Positions 17,240 through 25,856 of a stretch of 59,829 nucleotides of DNA are shown in pieces. Both the position numbers and the translations under genes were made by a program. The stretch is taken from NCBI GenBank assembly GCA_964623635.1, contig CAZUUA010000013.1, forward strand, positions 1-59,829, given 5' to 3'. The stretch's first letter is position 1. Every line of letters begins with the position of its first letter. The notes under the pieces are model-generated. The model saw nothing but the letters and a program-made list of their open reading frames with translations, did not search any database and was not told where the DNA came from. The DNA comes from UMGS1696 sp964623635 (GTDB taxonomy: Bacteria; Bacillota; Clostridia; Oscillospirales; CAG-272).

Positions 17240-17829
17240 TTAAGAAACAAAAAGACGATATTCGTGAGGAATACAAAGAACGCCGTCGTGTCATGCCCAT
17301 GGAAGAACGCCACCGCAGAGACGAGGCCATCTGCCATGTAGCCGAAGGACTGGTCAGCTTCCGGTATGCGGAATATGTACTGCTGTACGCCGCTACCGAA
17401 GGAGAGATCGATGTGAACGCCATTGCCGAGCTGGCATTGGAAAAGGGCAAAAAGGTGTGCTTCCCACGCTGTGACAAGAAGACCCACACCATGACCTACC
17501 ATATGGTGAACTCCCTGGACGAGCTGGCTGTGGATTCCTACGGGCTTCTGGAACCGACCGAGGATGCGCCCATCTACGAACCCGAAAAGGACACCGGTGC
17601 CGCCGTGTGCTTTGTACCGGGATTGGTGTACGACAAGGCTGGCTATCGTCTGGGCTACGGCAAGGGCTTCTATGACCGGTATCTGTCTGCCTTCTCCGGC
17701 TGTACCATCGGCGTGGTGTATTCGGATTATATCCTGCCGGTGGTGCCCAGAGGTCGCTTTGATGTGTCGGTGGATATCCTGCTGACCGAAAAAGGCGTGA
17801 AGATCACCACAGGAAAAGACAAGAAATGA
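17236..17829 (+). CDS. 5-formyltetrahydrofolate cyclo-ligase
   Basis: A 197-residue enzyme that converts 5-formyl-THF to 5,10-methenyl-THF with ATP, returning the folate store to one-carbon metabolism. Basic ATP-binding residues appear near the start (KKQKDDIREEYKERRR), the folate site near YAATEGEIDV, and the family signature in VPGLVYDKAGYRLGYGKGFY (about 127-146). The ATG overlaps the DJ-1 stop codon. Confidence 0.93.
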   Translation: MIKKQKDDIREEYKERRRVMPMEERHRRDEAICHVAEGLVSFRYAEYVLLYAATEGEIDVNAIAELALEKGKKVCFPRCDKKTHTMTYHMVNSLDELAVDSYGLLEPTEDAPIYEPEKDTGAAVCFVPGLVYDKAGYRLGYGKGFYDRYLSAFSGCTIGVVYSDYILPVVPRGRFDVSVDILLTEKGVKITTGKDKK

Positions 17830-17878
17830 TGGTACACCATCGCTTGGATCCCACTATGGAAAGGGAGCTTGAGAAGCT

Positions 17879-18793
17879 TTGAAACGCCGGGATACCGTAT
17901 GGACGCCGCTGCTATTGGTGTTCGTATTTGCCTTACTCTATTTTGTCGGCTTCTTACCGGCAGAGCGGCTGGGAATGGACGAAAATCCCTACCTGGCAGT
18001 TGTGGCGGTACAGCTGCTCATATACGCCGTACCGGTGCTGTTTTATTGCCGACTGCGTGGTGCGGATTTCTCCGCCAGACTGCGCATCCGTCTGCCAAAA
18101 CCGGGACACCTGCTGTACCTGTTGTATGCGGCCGTCTTCCTCATTGGCGGCAGTGCGCTGATCAGTATGGGGATGTATGCGCTGTTTCCGGAGAGCTTTG
18201 TTTCCGGCAGCACCGATACCTATACCAGCTTTGCCCGTAATGCCGGTGTGTTCGACGGTTTGTATCTGGTCATGGCCTTTGCCATATTGCCGGCCTTCAC
18301 CGAGGAGCTTTTGTTCCGTGGCATCGTGGTGGCATCCTATGAGACCATGGGCGTCACCACCGCTGTGATCACCTCTGCTGCCGCCTTTGCCATGTCGCAC
18401 TTCAGCTTCGTGCGGTTTCCGGTGTACTTTTTCTCCGGACTGGTGCTGTGTGGTGTGCTGTATGCCACAAGGTCTCTGTTTGCCTCCGTGCTGATCCACG
18501 CCATCAACAATGCCTTTGTGCTGTTTCTGGAGAAGTACCTACTCCACATCGCCGACAAGCGAAGCATCAGTCTGGTGCTGTTCCTCATTATCGTAGGCTT
18601 TTTCACCCTGACAGCCGCCGTGCTCCTGTTCGTGGAAGCCGGAAACCTGTACGCCGGATATGCCAAGGACAACGTGCCCTCACCTTATGTGGTGCGGCGA
18701 AAAGGCGGTGTGCTGCTCTCCCTGGCACAGTCGATCTTTTCCCCTGCGTTTTTGGCAGTGGTGGTGTTGTTTGTAGCCGCCAGCCTGTTTTAG
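17879..18793 (+). CDS. CPBP family intramembrane metalloprotease
   Basis: A 304-residue polytopic membrane protein with about eight hydrophobic segments. The Abi/CPBP motifs are present: EELLFRG (EExxxR) near residue 142, SAAAFAMSHF, and VLIHAINNAF near residue 207. These would bind metal and water for proteolysis within the membrane, as in Rce1-type CAAX proteases. The start is TTG with AAGGGAG 11 nt upstream. Possible roles are processing of prenylated or membrane peptides and bacteriocin self-immunity. Nothing nearby identifies a substrate. Confidence 0.88.
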   Translation: MKRRDTVWTPLLLVFVFALLYFVGFLPAERLGMDENPYLAVVAVQLLIYAVPVLFYCRLRGADFSARLRIRLPKPGHLLYLLYAAVFLIGGSALISMGMYALFPESFVSGSTDTYTSFARNAGVFDGLYLVMAFAILPAFTEELLFRGIVVASYETMGVTTAVITSAAAFAMSHFSFVRFPVYFFSGLVLCGVLYATRSLFASVLIHAINNAFVLFLEKYLLHIADKRSISLVLFLIIVGFFTLTAAVLLFVEAGNLYAGYAKDNVPSPYVVRRKGGVLLSLAQSIFSPAFLAVVVLFVAASLF

Positions 18794-18809
18794 GGCACCG
18801 CTATTCCAT

Positions 18810-18825
18810 AAGTCAACGATGATCA
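18810..18825. repeat. Family B palindrome remnant (left arm only)
   Basis: AAGTCAACGATGATCA matches the family B left arm (AAGTAAACGCTGATCA) at 14 of 16 positions and lies 16 nt after the CPBP stop codon. No right arm is evident, so this is either a degenerate copy or a chance match. Confidence 0.35.
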
Positions 18826-18879
18826 ACGACCTTGATCCGTGTTCAATTGTGTATCCTATAGATTCCTTTGGGGTTTATT

Positions 18880-20598
18880 ATGTCAGAACAAGATAAAAAA
18901 TTCAGCGATACCCGACAGTTTTCAGTACCTCGAAATACGGCGGATTCGCTCAGAGAACAGATCAACCGTGCCAACGAGCAGAGCCTGCATCGGAAACGGG
19001 CAGACACGCCGCAGGGACAAAATACGGTCAGTCATCCACAGGCACAGAACGTGACCCCGACAGCCGATGGGGTGCGTGTGAACCCAAACCGACAAGCTGC
19101 CGACCCAGCCGGAACAGCACGTCCTGTGCCAAGACCAAATGGCAGCGTGCCTACCCAGGGTGTTCGACCGACAGCATCTGCCGCCAGACCGACTGAGGAT
19201 CCTGTGGCCGCTGTCAATAGTCGTCCGGCAAATGGCGGTAGCACGGTCGGTCACCAGGGTCAGCCTACGCCAATGGGAAACCGTACCGGTGAAAAAAAGC
19301 TGGCAGGGCATATGGCGCAGCGTGCGGCCGACCTGACCCGTATCACGGATATTTCCACCATAAGCCACACGACCGCTACAGCTGCCAAAGCGTCTGCCGG
19401 TACTGCAGCAGCCCAAGCAGCAGTTCCGGTGAAGACTGCGGCAAAAGCCCAGGCAAAAAAGCGGCCGACGATCCAGCGGACTGAGGTGGTGTACGAGGAT
19501 GAAGGCGGCAACACGGTAGTCAGCATCGTCAAAGCTGTTGTCTATATGATCTTCGTGGTGGTGGTGGCTGTGTTCCTGTCCATCGCCATCATCAAGGTGG
19601 GCAACGATGTGTTCGCCTTTGTGAAGAACGACGTTTCCGTGGATGTACACATTCCCGAATACGCCACGCTGGACGACATCACCAATATTTTATACGAAAA
19701 TGAAGTGATCCAGTATCCTTCCATCTTCAAGCTGTATGCCACCTTGAAAAAGGACACCGACGGCTTTTTGGCTGGCGACTATGTGGTCAATCCCAATATG
19801 AACTACGACGACCTGCGGGACGCCTTCCGTCCACAACCCAAGGTGGGTATCTCGGAGATCACCATTCCCGAAGGCTACACCACGGACGAGATCATCGACC
19901 TGATGGTATCCTACGGCATCGGCACCAAGGAAGGCTATATCGAAGCCATCCAGAACTATGATTTTGACTATTGGTTCTTGGAAGAATTAGAAGACGATGG
20001 AACCAGCAAGGATCGGATCTATCGGCTGGACGGCTATCTGTTCCCGGACACCTACCAGTTCTACAATTCGTCCAGTGAAGTGACGGTACTGAACAAGCTG
20101 TTAAAACGGTTCGGGCAGATCTTCAAGAAGGAATACAAGATCCAGGCAGAGGCGCTGGGCTACACGGTGGACGAGATCATCACGCTGGCGTCCATGATCG
20201 AGAAGGAAGCCGGCACACCGTCGGAATTCTTTAAGGTGTCCTCGGTCTTCCACAACCGTCTCAACAACTGGGGTTCCGCACCGAAGCTGGAGAGCGATGC
20301 CACCATCGTATATGCCATCCAGCATAAGACCGGCGAGCGCCCCCAGCTGACGGATACCAATTACGCTACACCCTACAACACGTACACGTATGCAGGTTTG
20401 CCGCCGGGACCCATCGCCAATCCCAGTGCCAGTGCGATTTTGGCAGCCCTGAGCCCGGCAGAAACAGCCTATTACTACTTTGTATCGGACGGCAGCATCA
20501 CGTATTTCTCCGAGACCAAGGAGCAGCATCAGACTTATATCAATGCGATCAAAGAGGGTACGATCCGCTCGTATACCAGCGTCGAAACCGAACAGTAA
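18880..20598 (+). CDS. mltG: Endolytic transglycosylase MltG
   Basis: A 572-residue membrane-anchored lytic transglycosylase that cuts nascent glycan strands and sets their length. The cytoplasmic Thr/Gln-rich tail (about 200 residues) is longer than usual. It is followed by one membrane helix (AVVYMIFVVVVAVFLSIAII), a LysM-like part and the YceG catalytic domain. The catalytic Glu is E441 in SMIEKEAG; the block YAGLPPGPIANPS is also characteristic. ATG 18880 is preferred to TTG 18868. A terminator follows the stop. Confidence 0.93.
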   Translation: MSEQDKKFSDTRQFSVPRNTADSLREQINRANEQSLHRKRADTPQGQNTVSHPQAQNVTPTADGVRVNPNRQAADPAGTARPVPRPNGSVPTQGVRPTASAARPTEDPVAAVNSRPANGGSTVGHQGQPTPMGNRTGEKKLAGHMAQRAADLTRITDISTISHTTATAAKASAGTAAAQAAVPVKTAAKAQAKKRPTIQRTEVVYEDEGGNTVVSIVKAVVYMIFVVVVAVFLSIAIIKVGNDVFAFVKNDVSVDVHIPEYATLDDITNILYENEVIQYPSIFKLYATLKKDTDGFLAGDYVVNPNMNYDDLRDAFRPQPKVGISEITIPEGYTTDEIIDLMVSYGIGTKEGYIEAIQNYDFDYWFLEELEDDGTSKDRIYRLDGYLFPDTYQFYNSSSEVTVLNKLLKRFGQIFKKEYKIQAEALGYTVDEIITLASMIEKEAGTPSEFFKVSSVFHNRLNNWGSAPKLESDATIVYAIQHKTGERPQLTDTNYATPYNTYTYAGLPPGPIANPSASAILAALSPAETAYYYFVSDGSITYFSETKEQHQTYINAIKEGTIRSYTSVETEQ

Positions 20599-20610
20599 AA
20601 CCCACACAAG

Positions 20611-20651
20611 AGCCGTCCTGCTGCGTCTTACACAATGCATGGCGGCTTTTT
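20611..20651 (+). terminator. Intrinsic terminator after mltG
   Basis: AGCCGTCCTGC pairs with GCATGGCGGCT (one mismatch, one wobble) around a 15-nt loop, followed by TTTTT. Confidence 0.7.
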
Positions 20652-20770
20652 GCAGGTGCATAGGCATATGGTATAGCTGCAAACGGCAGATCCACAGATG
20701 TGTTTTGGTGCTGTGTCCGTTCTGTGGCTGCAAGAACCGTACACCAAACGTCTTTCAAAAGGAGATTTTC

Positions 20771-21673
20771 ATGTCCCATAAGAAAAATCATGTTGTCCAC
20801 ATTACGTGGCTGGTCTCTCTGATCCTGCTGGTGCGGCAGTTTACCAAACGGATCTGGCAGGATCGTGTCAGCGTGTATGCGGCACAGGCATCCTTTTTTA
20901 CCATTATATCCTCCGTGCCGTTGGTGTCTCTGCTGGCGAATATCGTCAAGCTGATCTGGCCCACAGCGGCGGAGCGTGAAAATGTCATTGCCTTTTTTGA
21001 AGGTACCGTGCCGGAGTCGCTTTTGGATACCGCTGTACGTGTGTTTGACGATATGATGTCGCCGTCTGCCATGTCCGTGCTGTCGATCTCTGCGGTGTTC
21101 ATCTGGTGGAGCGCAGCCAAAGGGGTGGGCGCCATTCGGGAAGGCGTACAGACGGTGTACGAAGCGCCTCGTGTCCGTGGGTATCTGCGGAAGATGTGCA
21201 GCTCCGTGGCGTATACGCTGGTGTTCGTGGTGCTGATCCTGTCGGTGATCGGACTGCTTTTGTTCGGGGAATTTCTCTTTACACTGCTGCGAACACACCT
21301 GCCACACCTACAAGTTGTGCTGGATCGGCTGCTGTACTTCAAAGCGCCCATCTTTCTGGTGGTGCTGTCGCTGGTGTTCACGATCCTGTACACCGCCGTG
21401 TCTCGCCGTAGCGCCGTGGTGAGCCATCATTTCAAGGATCACGTCCTTGGTGCTGTTCTGGCGGCAGTGGGCTGGTTGGTGTTCTCCTGGGCGTACTCCT
21501 TCTACATGACCCACGCCAGTCGTCCGGCACGGCTGTACGGGAACCTGACCGCCATGTGCCTGATCATGCTGTGGCTGTATGCCTGTATGATCATTTTGCT
21601 GTGCGGTGCCGAGGTGAACAAAATGCTGTGCAGCCGGAAAGAAAAATCGTACACAGCCGGTCGAAACATATAG
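20771..21673 (+). CDS. YihY/BrkB family membrane protein
   Basis: A 300-residue integral membrane protein with six predicted helices. Family features are YAAQASFFTIISSVPLVSLL near the start, a small-residue helix WWSAAKGVGAIREGVQ, and the C-terminal GNLTAMCLIMLWLYACMII. These proteins were once called ribonuclease BN by mistake; their function, perhaps transport, is not settled. ATG 20771 is chosen for AAAGGAG 8 nt before it, so the longer frame from 20480 is not used. It precedes gatC by only 14 bp and may be co-transcribed with gatCAB. Confidence 0.88.
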   Translation: MSHKKNHVVHITWLVSLILLVRQFTKRIWQDRVSVYAAQASFFTIISSVPLVSLLANIVKLIWPTAAERENVIAFFEGTVPESLLDTAVRVFDDMMSPSAMSVLSISAVFIWWSAAKGVGAIREGVQTVYEAPRVRGYLRKMCSSVAYTLVFVVLILSVIGLLLFGEFLFTLLRTHLPHLQVVLDRLLYFKAPIFLVVLSLVFTILYTAVSRRSAVVSHHFKDHVLGAVLAAVGWLVFSWAYSFYMTHASRPARLYGNLTAMCLIMLWLYACMIILLCGAEVNKMLCSRKEKSYTAGRNI

Positions 21674-21687
21674 GAAAGGAAAAGAGC

Positions 21688-22053
21688 ATGGATAGAATAG
21701 ATACTTTTGACAAAGAGACCATAGCGGCCATGGCAGAGGCGATCCTGCTTTTGCCGGACAAGCTGCCGGATGGGATCGAAGACGCGCTGGTCACCCTGCG
21801 ACATATGTTGGAAAAAGCGGTGCAGGGCGTAGAGGATGCTGTACCGCAACCGCCGTCCTACGGAAAGGTCGCCGCACCAGCCACAGCGGAGGACGACAAC
21901 AATATTTTGCACCTGCGTCCCGATGTGGCCGCAGCAGAAAACAAAAGGCTGATCGAGCTGTCGCCCAGACGAGACGGCGACTACATCACCGTACCACGTG
22001 TGGTGGGCAGTGCACCCGATCAGACCACACAGCCGGGAGGTCATCATGCCTGA
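21688..22053 (+). CDS. gatC: Glutamyl-tRNA(Gln)/aspartyl-tRNA(Asn) amidotransferase subunit C (divergent)
   Basis: A 121-residue protein directly ahead of gatA. The C-terminal part matches GatC in pattern: LHLRPDV in place of LREDV, then GDYITVPRVVG in place of the typical FxVPRVV. The N-terminal half forms helices with an acidic insert and is longer than the usual 95-100 residues. GatC is the belt that stabilises GatA on GatB. AAAGGA precedes the ATG, and the stop overlaps the gatA start. Identification rests on position plus the tail motif. Confidence 0.7.
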   Translation: MDRIDTFDKETIAAMAEAILLLPDKLPDGIEDALVTLRHMLEKAVQGVEDAVPQPPSYGKVAAPATAEDDNNILHLRPDVAAAENKRLIELSPRRDGDYITVPRVVGSAPDQTTQPGGHHA

Positions 22054-23482
22054 GAAAAACACATTCGCCTGGTGTAGCCAGACTGCACAGTCCCCCGTAG
22101 AACGGACAGAACAGTGCCTTGCGGTGATCGAGCAAAAGGAACCGCAGATCGGTGCATTTCTGACCGTGTGTGCCAAGGAAGCCATGGAGCAGGCACAGCA
22201 GCTATCGGCAAAGGACACCATGCCGCTATATGGGATCCCCTATGCCTGCAAGGACAATTTGGTGACCGCCGGGATCCGTACCACCTGTGCTTCCCAGATG
22301 CTGGCCGATTTTGTGCCGCCATATTCTGCGACCGTTGTCGAACGATTGGCAAAGGCCGGTGCGATCCTTGTGGGAAAAACGAACATGGATGAGTTCGCCA
22401 TGGGTTCGGACTGCGCCCATTCGGCATTTGGACAAACGAAAAATCCGCTGGACAAAACAAAGTCCCCCGGCGGCTCTTCCGGTGGTTCGGCAGCAGCGGT
22501 GGCGTCCGGGGAAGCGTTCTTCGCATTGGGCACGGACACCGGTGGTTCGGCAAGACAGCCTGCGTCCTTCTGCGGATTGGTGGCGATGAAACCGACCTAT
22601 GGTCTGGTCTCCCGGTATGGGCTGGTGGAGTTCGCCTCGTCCATGGACACCGTTTGTCCCATGACCCATACGGTGGAGGAGAATCGCCTGGTGCTGTCGG
22701 TGCTGGCCGGTCCGGATCCCAAGGACATGACCTCTCTGCACTTGCCGGATACCTGGTATGCAGAGCTGAGAGATGCACCGTTGGATACGGAGCTGACACC
22801 CAAACGGATCGCCGTCATCCAAGGCTGGAACGTGCAGGTGGACGCAGCTACGGCGAACAATACCGCACGGGTGATCAAGAGACTGGAAGACAATGGACAC
22901 ATGGTGGAAGAGGTGGCACTGCCGGAAAATGCGCTGGCGGTGTACGTGATCCTGACGGCGGCAGAGTCCTCCTCCAATCTGGCACGGTACGACGGGATCC
23001 GTTACGGCACACCGGGCACCCATGGAGACAGCTACCGGACCATCGGCGCCGACGCACGTACCGCAGGCTTTGGGGATGAAGTGACCCGGCGTATTTTGAC
23101 CGGCACCTATGCGCTGTCCAAGGCACATGGCGGGCAGTATTTCCACAAGATCAAAACGGTCCAGCAGGAGATCATTCGGTCGGTAGAGACAATTTTGGAA
23201 ACATACGATGCCATCCTCATGCCCACCACCGGTTCTGTGGCGTTCCCACAAGCCGAGGACGGGGCGCACATGGATCGATACGACAGCGACCGGTTCACGA
23301 TCTACGCCAACCTGACGGGACTGCCGGCCATCCAGCTTCCCTCGGGTGGAGACGGACGCTTGCCTACCGGAGTATCCTTCTTAGGCAGGCGATGCGGAGA
23401 GCTGGCGCTGTACCGGTTGGCTGCTTGGCTGGAGAAGGAATTGGAAAAGGAGAACGAAACGGAGGTCTGTCATGCCCTATAA
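22046..23482 (+). CDS. gatA: Asp-tRNA(Asn)/Glu-tRNA(Gln) amidotransferase subunit A
   Basis: A 478-residue amidase-signature glutaminase that releases ammonia from glutamine and channels it to GatB. The Ser-cisSer-Lys triad is present: K69 in ACKDNL, the serines of GGSSGGSAAA (about 144-145) and the nucleophile in TDTGGSARQP (about 168). GGGAGG precedes ATG 22046, and the gene overlaps gatC by 8 bp and gatB by 11 bp. The order gatC-gatA-gatB indicates a single translationally coupled operon. Confidence 0.95.
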   Translation: MPEKNTFAWCSQTAQSPVERTEQCLAVIEQKEPQIGAFLTVCAKEAMEQAQQLSAKDTMPLYGIPYACKDNLVTAGIRTTCASQMLADFVPPYSATVVERLAKAGAILVGKTNMDEFAMGSDCAHSAFGQTKNPLDKTKSPGGSSGGSAAAVASGEAFFALGTDTGGSARQPASFCGLVAMKPTYGLVSRYGLVEFASSMDTVCPMTHTVEENRLVLSVLAGPDPKDMTSLHLPDTWYAELRDAPLDTELTPKRIAVIQGWNVQVDAATANNTARVIKRLEDNGHMVEEVALPENALAVYVILTAAESSSNLARYDGIRYGTPGTHGDSYRTIGADARTAGFGDEVTRRILTGTYALSKAHGGQYFHKIKTVQQEIIRSVETILETYDAILMPTTGSVAFPQAEDGAHMDRYDSDRFTIYANLTGLPAIQLPSGGDGRLPTGVSFLGRRCGELALYRLAAWLEKELEKENETEVCHAL

Positions 23483-24911
23483 AGGATACGAACCGGTGAT
23501 CGGCGTAGAAGTGCATTGTGAGCTGAAAACGGCGTCCAAGGTCTTTTGTACCTGCTCAGCCGCCTTTGGACAAGCACCCAACACAGCCTGCTGTCCGGTG
23601 TGCATGGGACTGCCCGGTGCACTGCCGCAGCTGAACGGAGAAGCCGTACGCCTTACGATACAGGCAGGTCTGGCACTGCACTGTGAGATCCATCGTGACA
23701 CATGGTTCGATCGCAAAAATTATTTTTATCCCGATCTGCCCAAGGGTTACCAGATCACCCAGAACGACACACCCTTCTGCACTGGTGGCTATGTGCCGCT
23801 TCATAATAAGGAAGAAAAGCGCATTCCCCTGACACGGATCCACCTGGAAGAGGACGCCGGTAAGCTGCTGCACGGGGACGAAGTGACTCTGGCCGACTAC
23901 AACCGATGTGGCGTGGGACTGATCGAGATCGTGTCGGAGCCGGCCATCACCGATCCAAACGAGGTGAAAGATTACCTGACCAGCCTGCGGCAGATCCTGC
24001 TGTTCGCCGGTGTGTCGGACTGTCGGATGAACGAAGGCTCCATGCGCTGCGAGGTGAACCTGTCCGTGCGGCCGGTGGGATCCACTACCCGTGGTATTCG
24101 CTGCGAGATCAAAAATATTGGATCCATTCAGTTTGCGGCCAAGGCGGCAGAAGAAGAATTCCATAGACAGGTGGACGTTCTGGTCGCCGGTGGGCAGATC
24201 CGGCAGGAGACACGCCGCTTCAACGAAAACACCGGCAAGACCGAGACCATGCGAAAAAAAGAATCTGCTGTGGACTATCGATATTTTACCGAACCTAATA
24301 TCCCCATGGTGCATCTATCGGAGGATTGGCTGGAAAACGAAAAAAGACGAATGCCTAAATCTGTGGAAGACTGGGATGCACAGTTGACAAATGCCTTTGG
24401 ACTTGGCGAGGAAGATAAAAAGCAGATTATGCAATCGCCTAAATTTGTGCAGTATTACTGCGAAGCGGCAGCGCTGTCCCCATACCCCAAGCTGGTCGCC
24501 AATTTGTTTATCGGGCAGGTGCTTCCGACTTTGGACGCCAACGATACGTCGGAGACCCCGATCCCACTGGCGGCAGCACACCTGGCAGAAGCGGCCGATC
24601 TGTCGGGAAACGGAGACGTCAGCAGCAACGTGGCAAAGCAGCTTTTGACAAGGGCCATGACGGAAGGGCAGAGTCCCAAAGCGATCGCCGAAGCAGAGGG
24701 ACTGTTCCGGATCCGGTCTGCGGAGGTGCTCCTACCCATGGTACAGGAAGCCATCCGCAGCGATCCCTGTTCGGTGCAGGACTTTTTGGGTGGCAAAGCA
24801 GCGGCGAAAAAACGACTGCTGGGCGGTGTCATCCGACAAAGCGGTGGACGCGCCGATCCGGCGGTCACGGAGCAGCTGCTGGACGAGGCGTTGGCGGCAC
24901 TGCGATCTTAA
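23472..24911 (+). CDS. gatB: Asp-tRNA(Asn)/Glu-tRNA(Gln) amidotransferase subunit B
   Basis: A 479-residue subunit that activates mischarged Glu-tRNA(Gln) or Asp-tRNA(Asn) with ATP and amidates it. It opens YEPVIGVEVHCELKT; the zinc site CTC..CCPVC (residues about 27-48) and the kinase motif DLPKGYQITQ are intact. The C-terminal YqeY-like tRNA-binding tail is present and complete. GGAGG precedes the ATG. GatCAB use implies that the organism lacks GlnRS and/or AsnRS, as most Gram-positive bacteria do. Confidence 0.96.
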   Translation: MPYKGYEPVIGVEVHCELKTASKVFCTCSAAFGQAPNTACCPVCMGLPGALPQLNGEAVRLTIQAGLALHCEIHRDTWFDRKNYFYPDLPKGYQITQNDTPFCTGGYVPLHNKEEKRIPLTRIHLEEDAGKLLHGDEVTLADYNRCGVGLIEIVSEPAITDPNEVKDYLTSLRQILLFAGVSDCRMNEGSMRCEVNLSVRPVGSTTRGIRCEIKNIGSIQFAAKAAEEEFHRQVDVLVAGGQIRQETRRFNENTGKTETMRKKESAVDYRYFTEPNIPMVHLSEDWLENEKRRMPKSVEDWDAQLTNAFGLGEEDKKQIMQSPKFVQYYCEAAALSPYPKLVANLFIGQVLPTLDANDTSETPIPLAAAHLAEAADLSGNGDVSSNVAKQLLTRAMTEGQSPKAIAEAEGLFRIRSAEVLLPMVQEAIRSDPCSVQDFLGGKAAAKKRLLGGVIRQSGGRADPAVTEQLLDEALAALRS

Positions 24912-24927
24912 AATAAACGGCAAAAAA

Positions 24928-24959
24928 GTGTGTTCGAGAACCAAATGGAGCGCACCTTT
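24928..24959 (+). terminator. Weak terminator after gatB
   Basis: GTGTGTTC pairs with GAGCGCAC (two wobbles), followed by CTTT. The stem resembles the terminator at 47138-47168, sharing TGGAGCGCAC on the right arm. Termination may also be aided by the palindrome at 24962-25015. Confidence 0.4.
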
Positions 24960-24961
24960 GG

Positions 24962-25015
24962 AAGGCATCACCGCACAATTCGAGGTGTCAGACGTGAATT
25001 GTACGGTGGTGCCTT
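24962..25015. repeat. Palindromic repeat, family A, short form
   Basis: Arms AAGGCATCACCGCACAATTC and GAATTGTACGGTGGTGCCTT (18 of 20 inverted matches) enclose a 14-nt centre. It has the same ends as the 176-bp element at 16243-16418 without its interior. Confidence 0.8.
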
Positions 25016-25321
25016 GCTTCGTCTAAACGCACAAATTGTAAAATAACCGTGAAGTTTATCGAAATAATTTACGAACGCACGGGCGACGCCTGTGGCGCAA
25101 AATGGGAGATGTGTCACTATGTGCGAAGGTAAATGAGATTGACATATGACCGTTCTCGAACCCACACGGGGAATCGGTAAAACCGGTGGGAAATGCGAAA
25201 AAACCAAGAAAAAGCGGTTTTCCCTCGAAAAATACCATGGAAAATACTGGAAAATGGTAGAATGACGGCGAAGCGCGGGAAGAAAGCATATAATTTAGTT
25301 GATATATTTTCGGAAAACCCC
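25016..25321. other. Intergenic stretch without recognised features
   Basis: About 300 bp between the family A palindrome and the mraZ promoter. It is richer in A/T than the flanking genes; a TATAAT at 25290 has no good -35. No open frame with coding character or clear hairpin was seen. Confidence 0.5.
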
Positions 25322-25350
25322 TTGTAATTTTCCTCAAGATATTATATAAT
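25322..25350 (+). promoter_or_regulatory. Sigma-A type promoter of the dcw cluster
   Basis: TTGTAA, a 17-nt spacer and TATAAT. Predicted start near 25357. The downstream GGGAGTGGTGGAG resembles the G-rich direct repeats bound by MraZ in other bacteria, but this is only suggestive. Confidence 0.7.
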
Positions 25351-25403
25351 AACAGGGAGTGGTGGAGAGTTCCATGCATTTCCACGGATTGGAGGTGATG
25401 GCC

Positions 25404-25823
25404 GTGCTGATGGGAAAGTACAACCACGCACTGGACAGTAAGGGTCGGGTCATCATTCCGTCCAAAATCAAGGAGCAGCTGGGGTCTGTGATCACGGTGC
25501 TGAAGGGCAACGACAAATGTCTGCGTCTGTATTCGGCAGAGGAGTGGGCGCTGTATGCCGAAAAAATCAGCGCACTGCCTGCGACCCAAAGCCGTGCCAT
25601 CACCCGGTATCTCTACTCCAACGCCATTGAAGTTACGCCGGATGCCCAGGGTCGTGTCACCCTGCCACAGGAAATGTTGGAATTTGCCGGGATCACCAAG
25701 AATCTCGTCACGGCCGGTTGTGGTCGTTATGCGGAGATCTGGTCGGCAGAGCGCTGGGAAGCCTGTGCCCTGAATGACGAACCGGAGAACTTCACCGAAG
25801 AACTGGAAAAGCTGGGACTTTGA
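25404..25823 (+). CDS. mraZ: Transcriptional regulator MraZ
   Basis: A 139-residue protein with two tandem SpoVT/AbrB-like domains: GKYNHALDSKGRVIIPSK near the start and IEVTPDAQGRVTLPQEML around residues 73-90. MraZ forms a ring-shaped oligomer, binds repeats at its own promoter and tunes the dcw cluster. GTG 25404 gives the family start MLMGKY and lies 8 nt after GGAGG; ATG 25398 is too close to that site. First gene of the dcw cluster. Confidence 0.93.
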   Translation: MLMGKYNHALDSKGRVIIPSKIKEQLGSVITVLKGNDKCLRLYSAEEWALYAEKISALPATQSRAITRYLYSNAIEVTPDAQGRVTLPQEMLEFAGITKNLVTAGCGRYAEIWSAERWEACALNDEPENFTEELEKLGL

Positions 25824-25856
25824 TGTCTCACAAGCGAGAAAGATACGAGAACAAAA

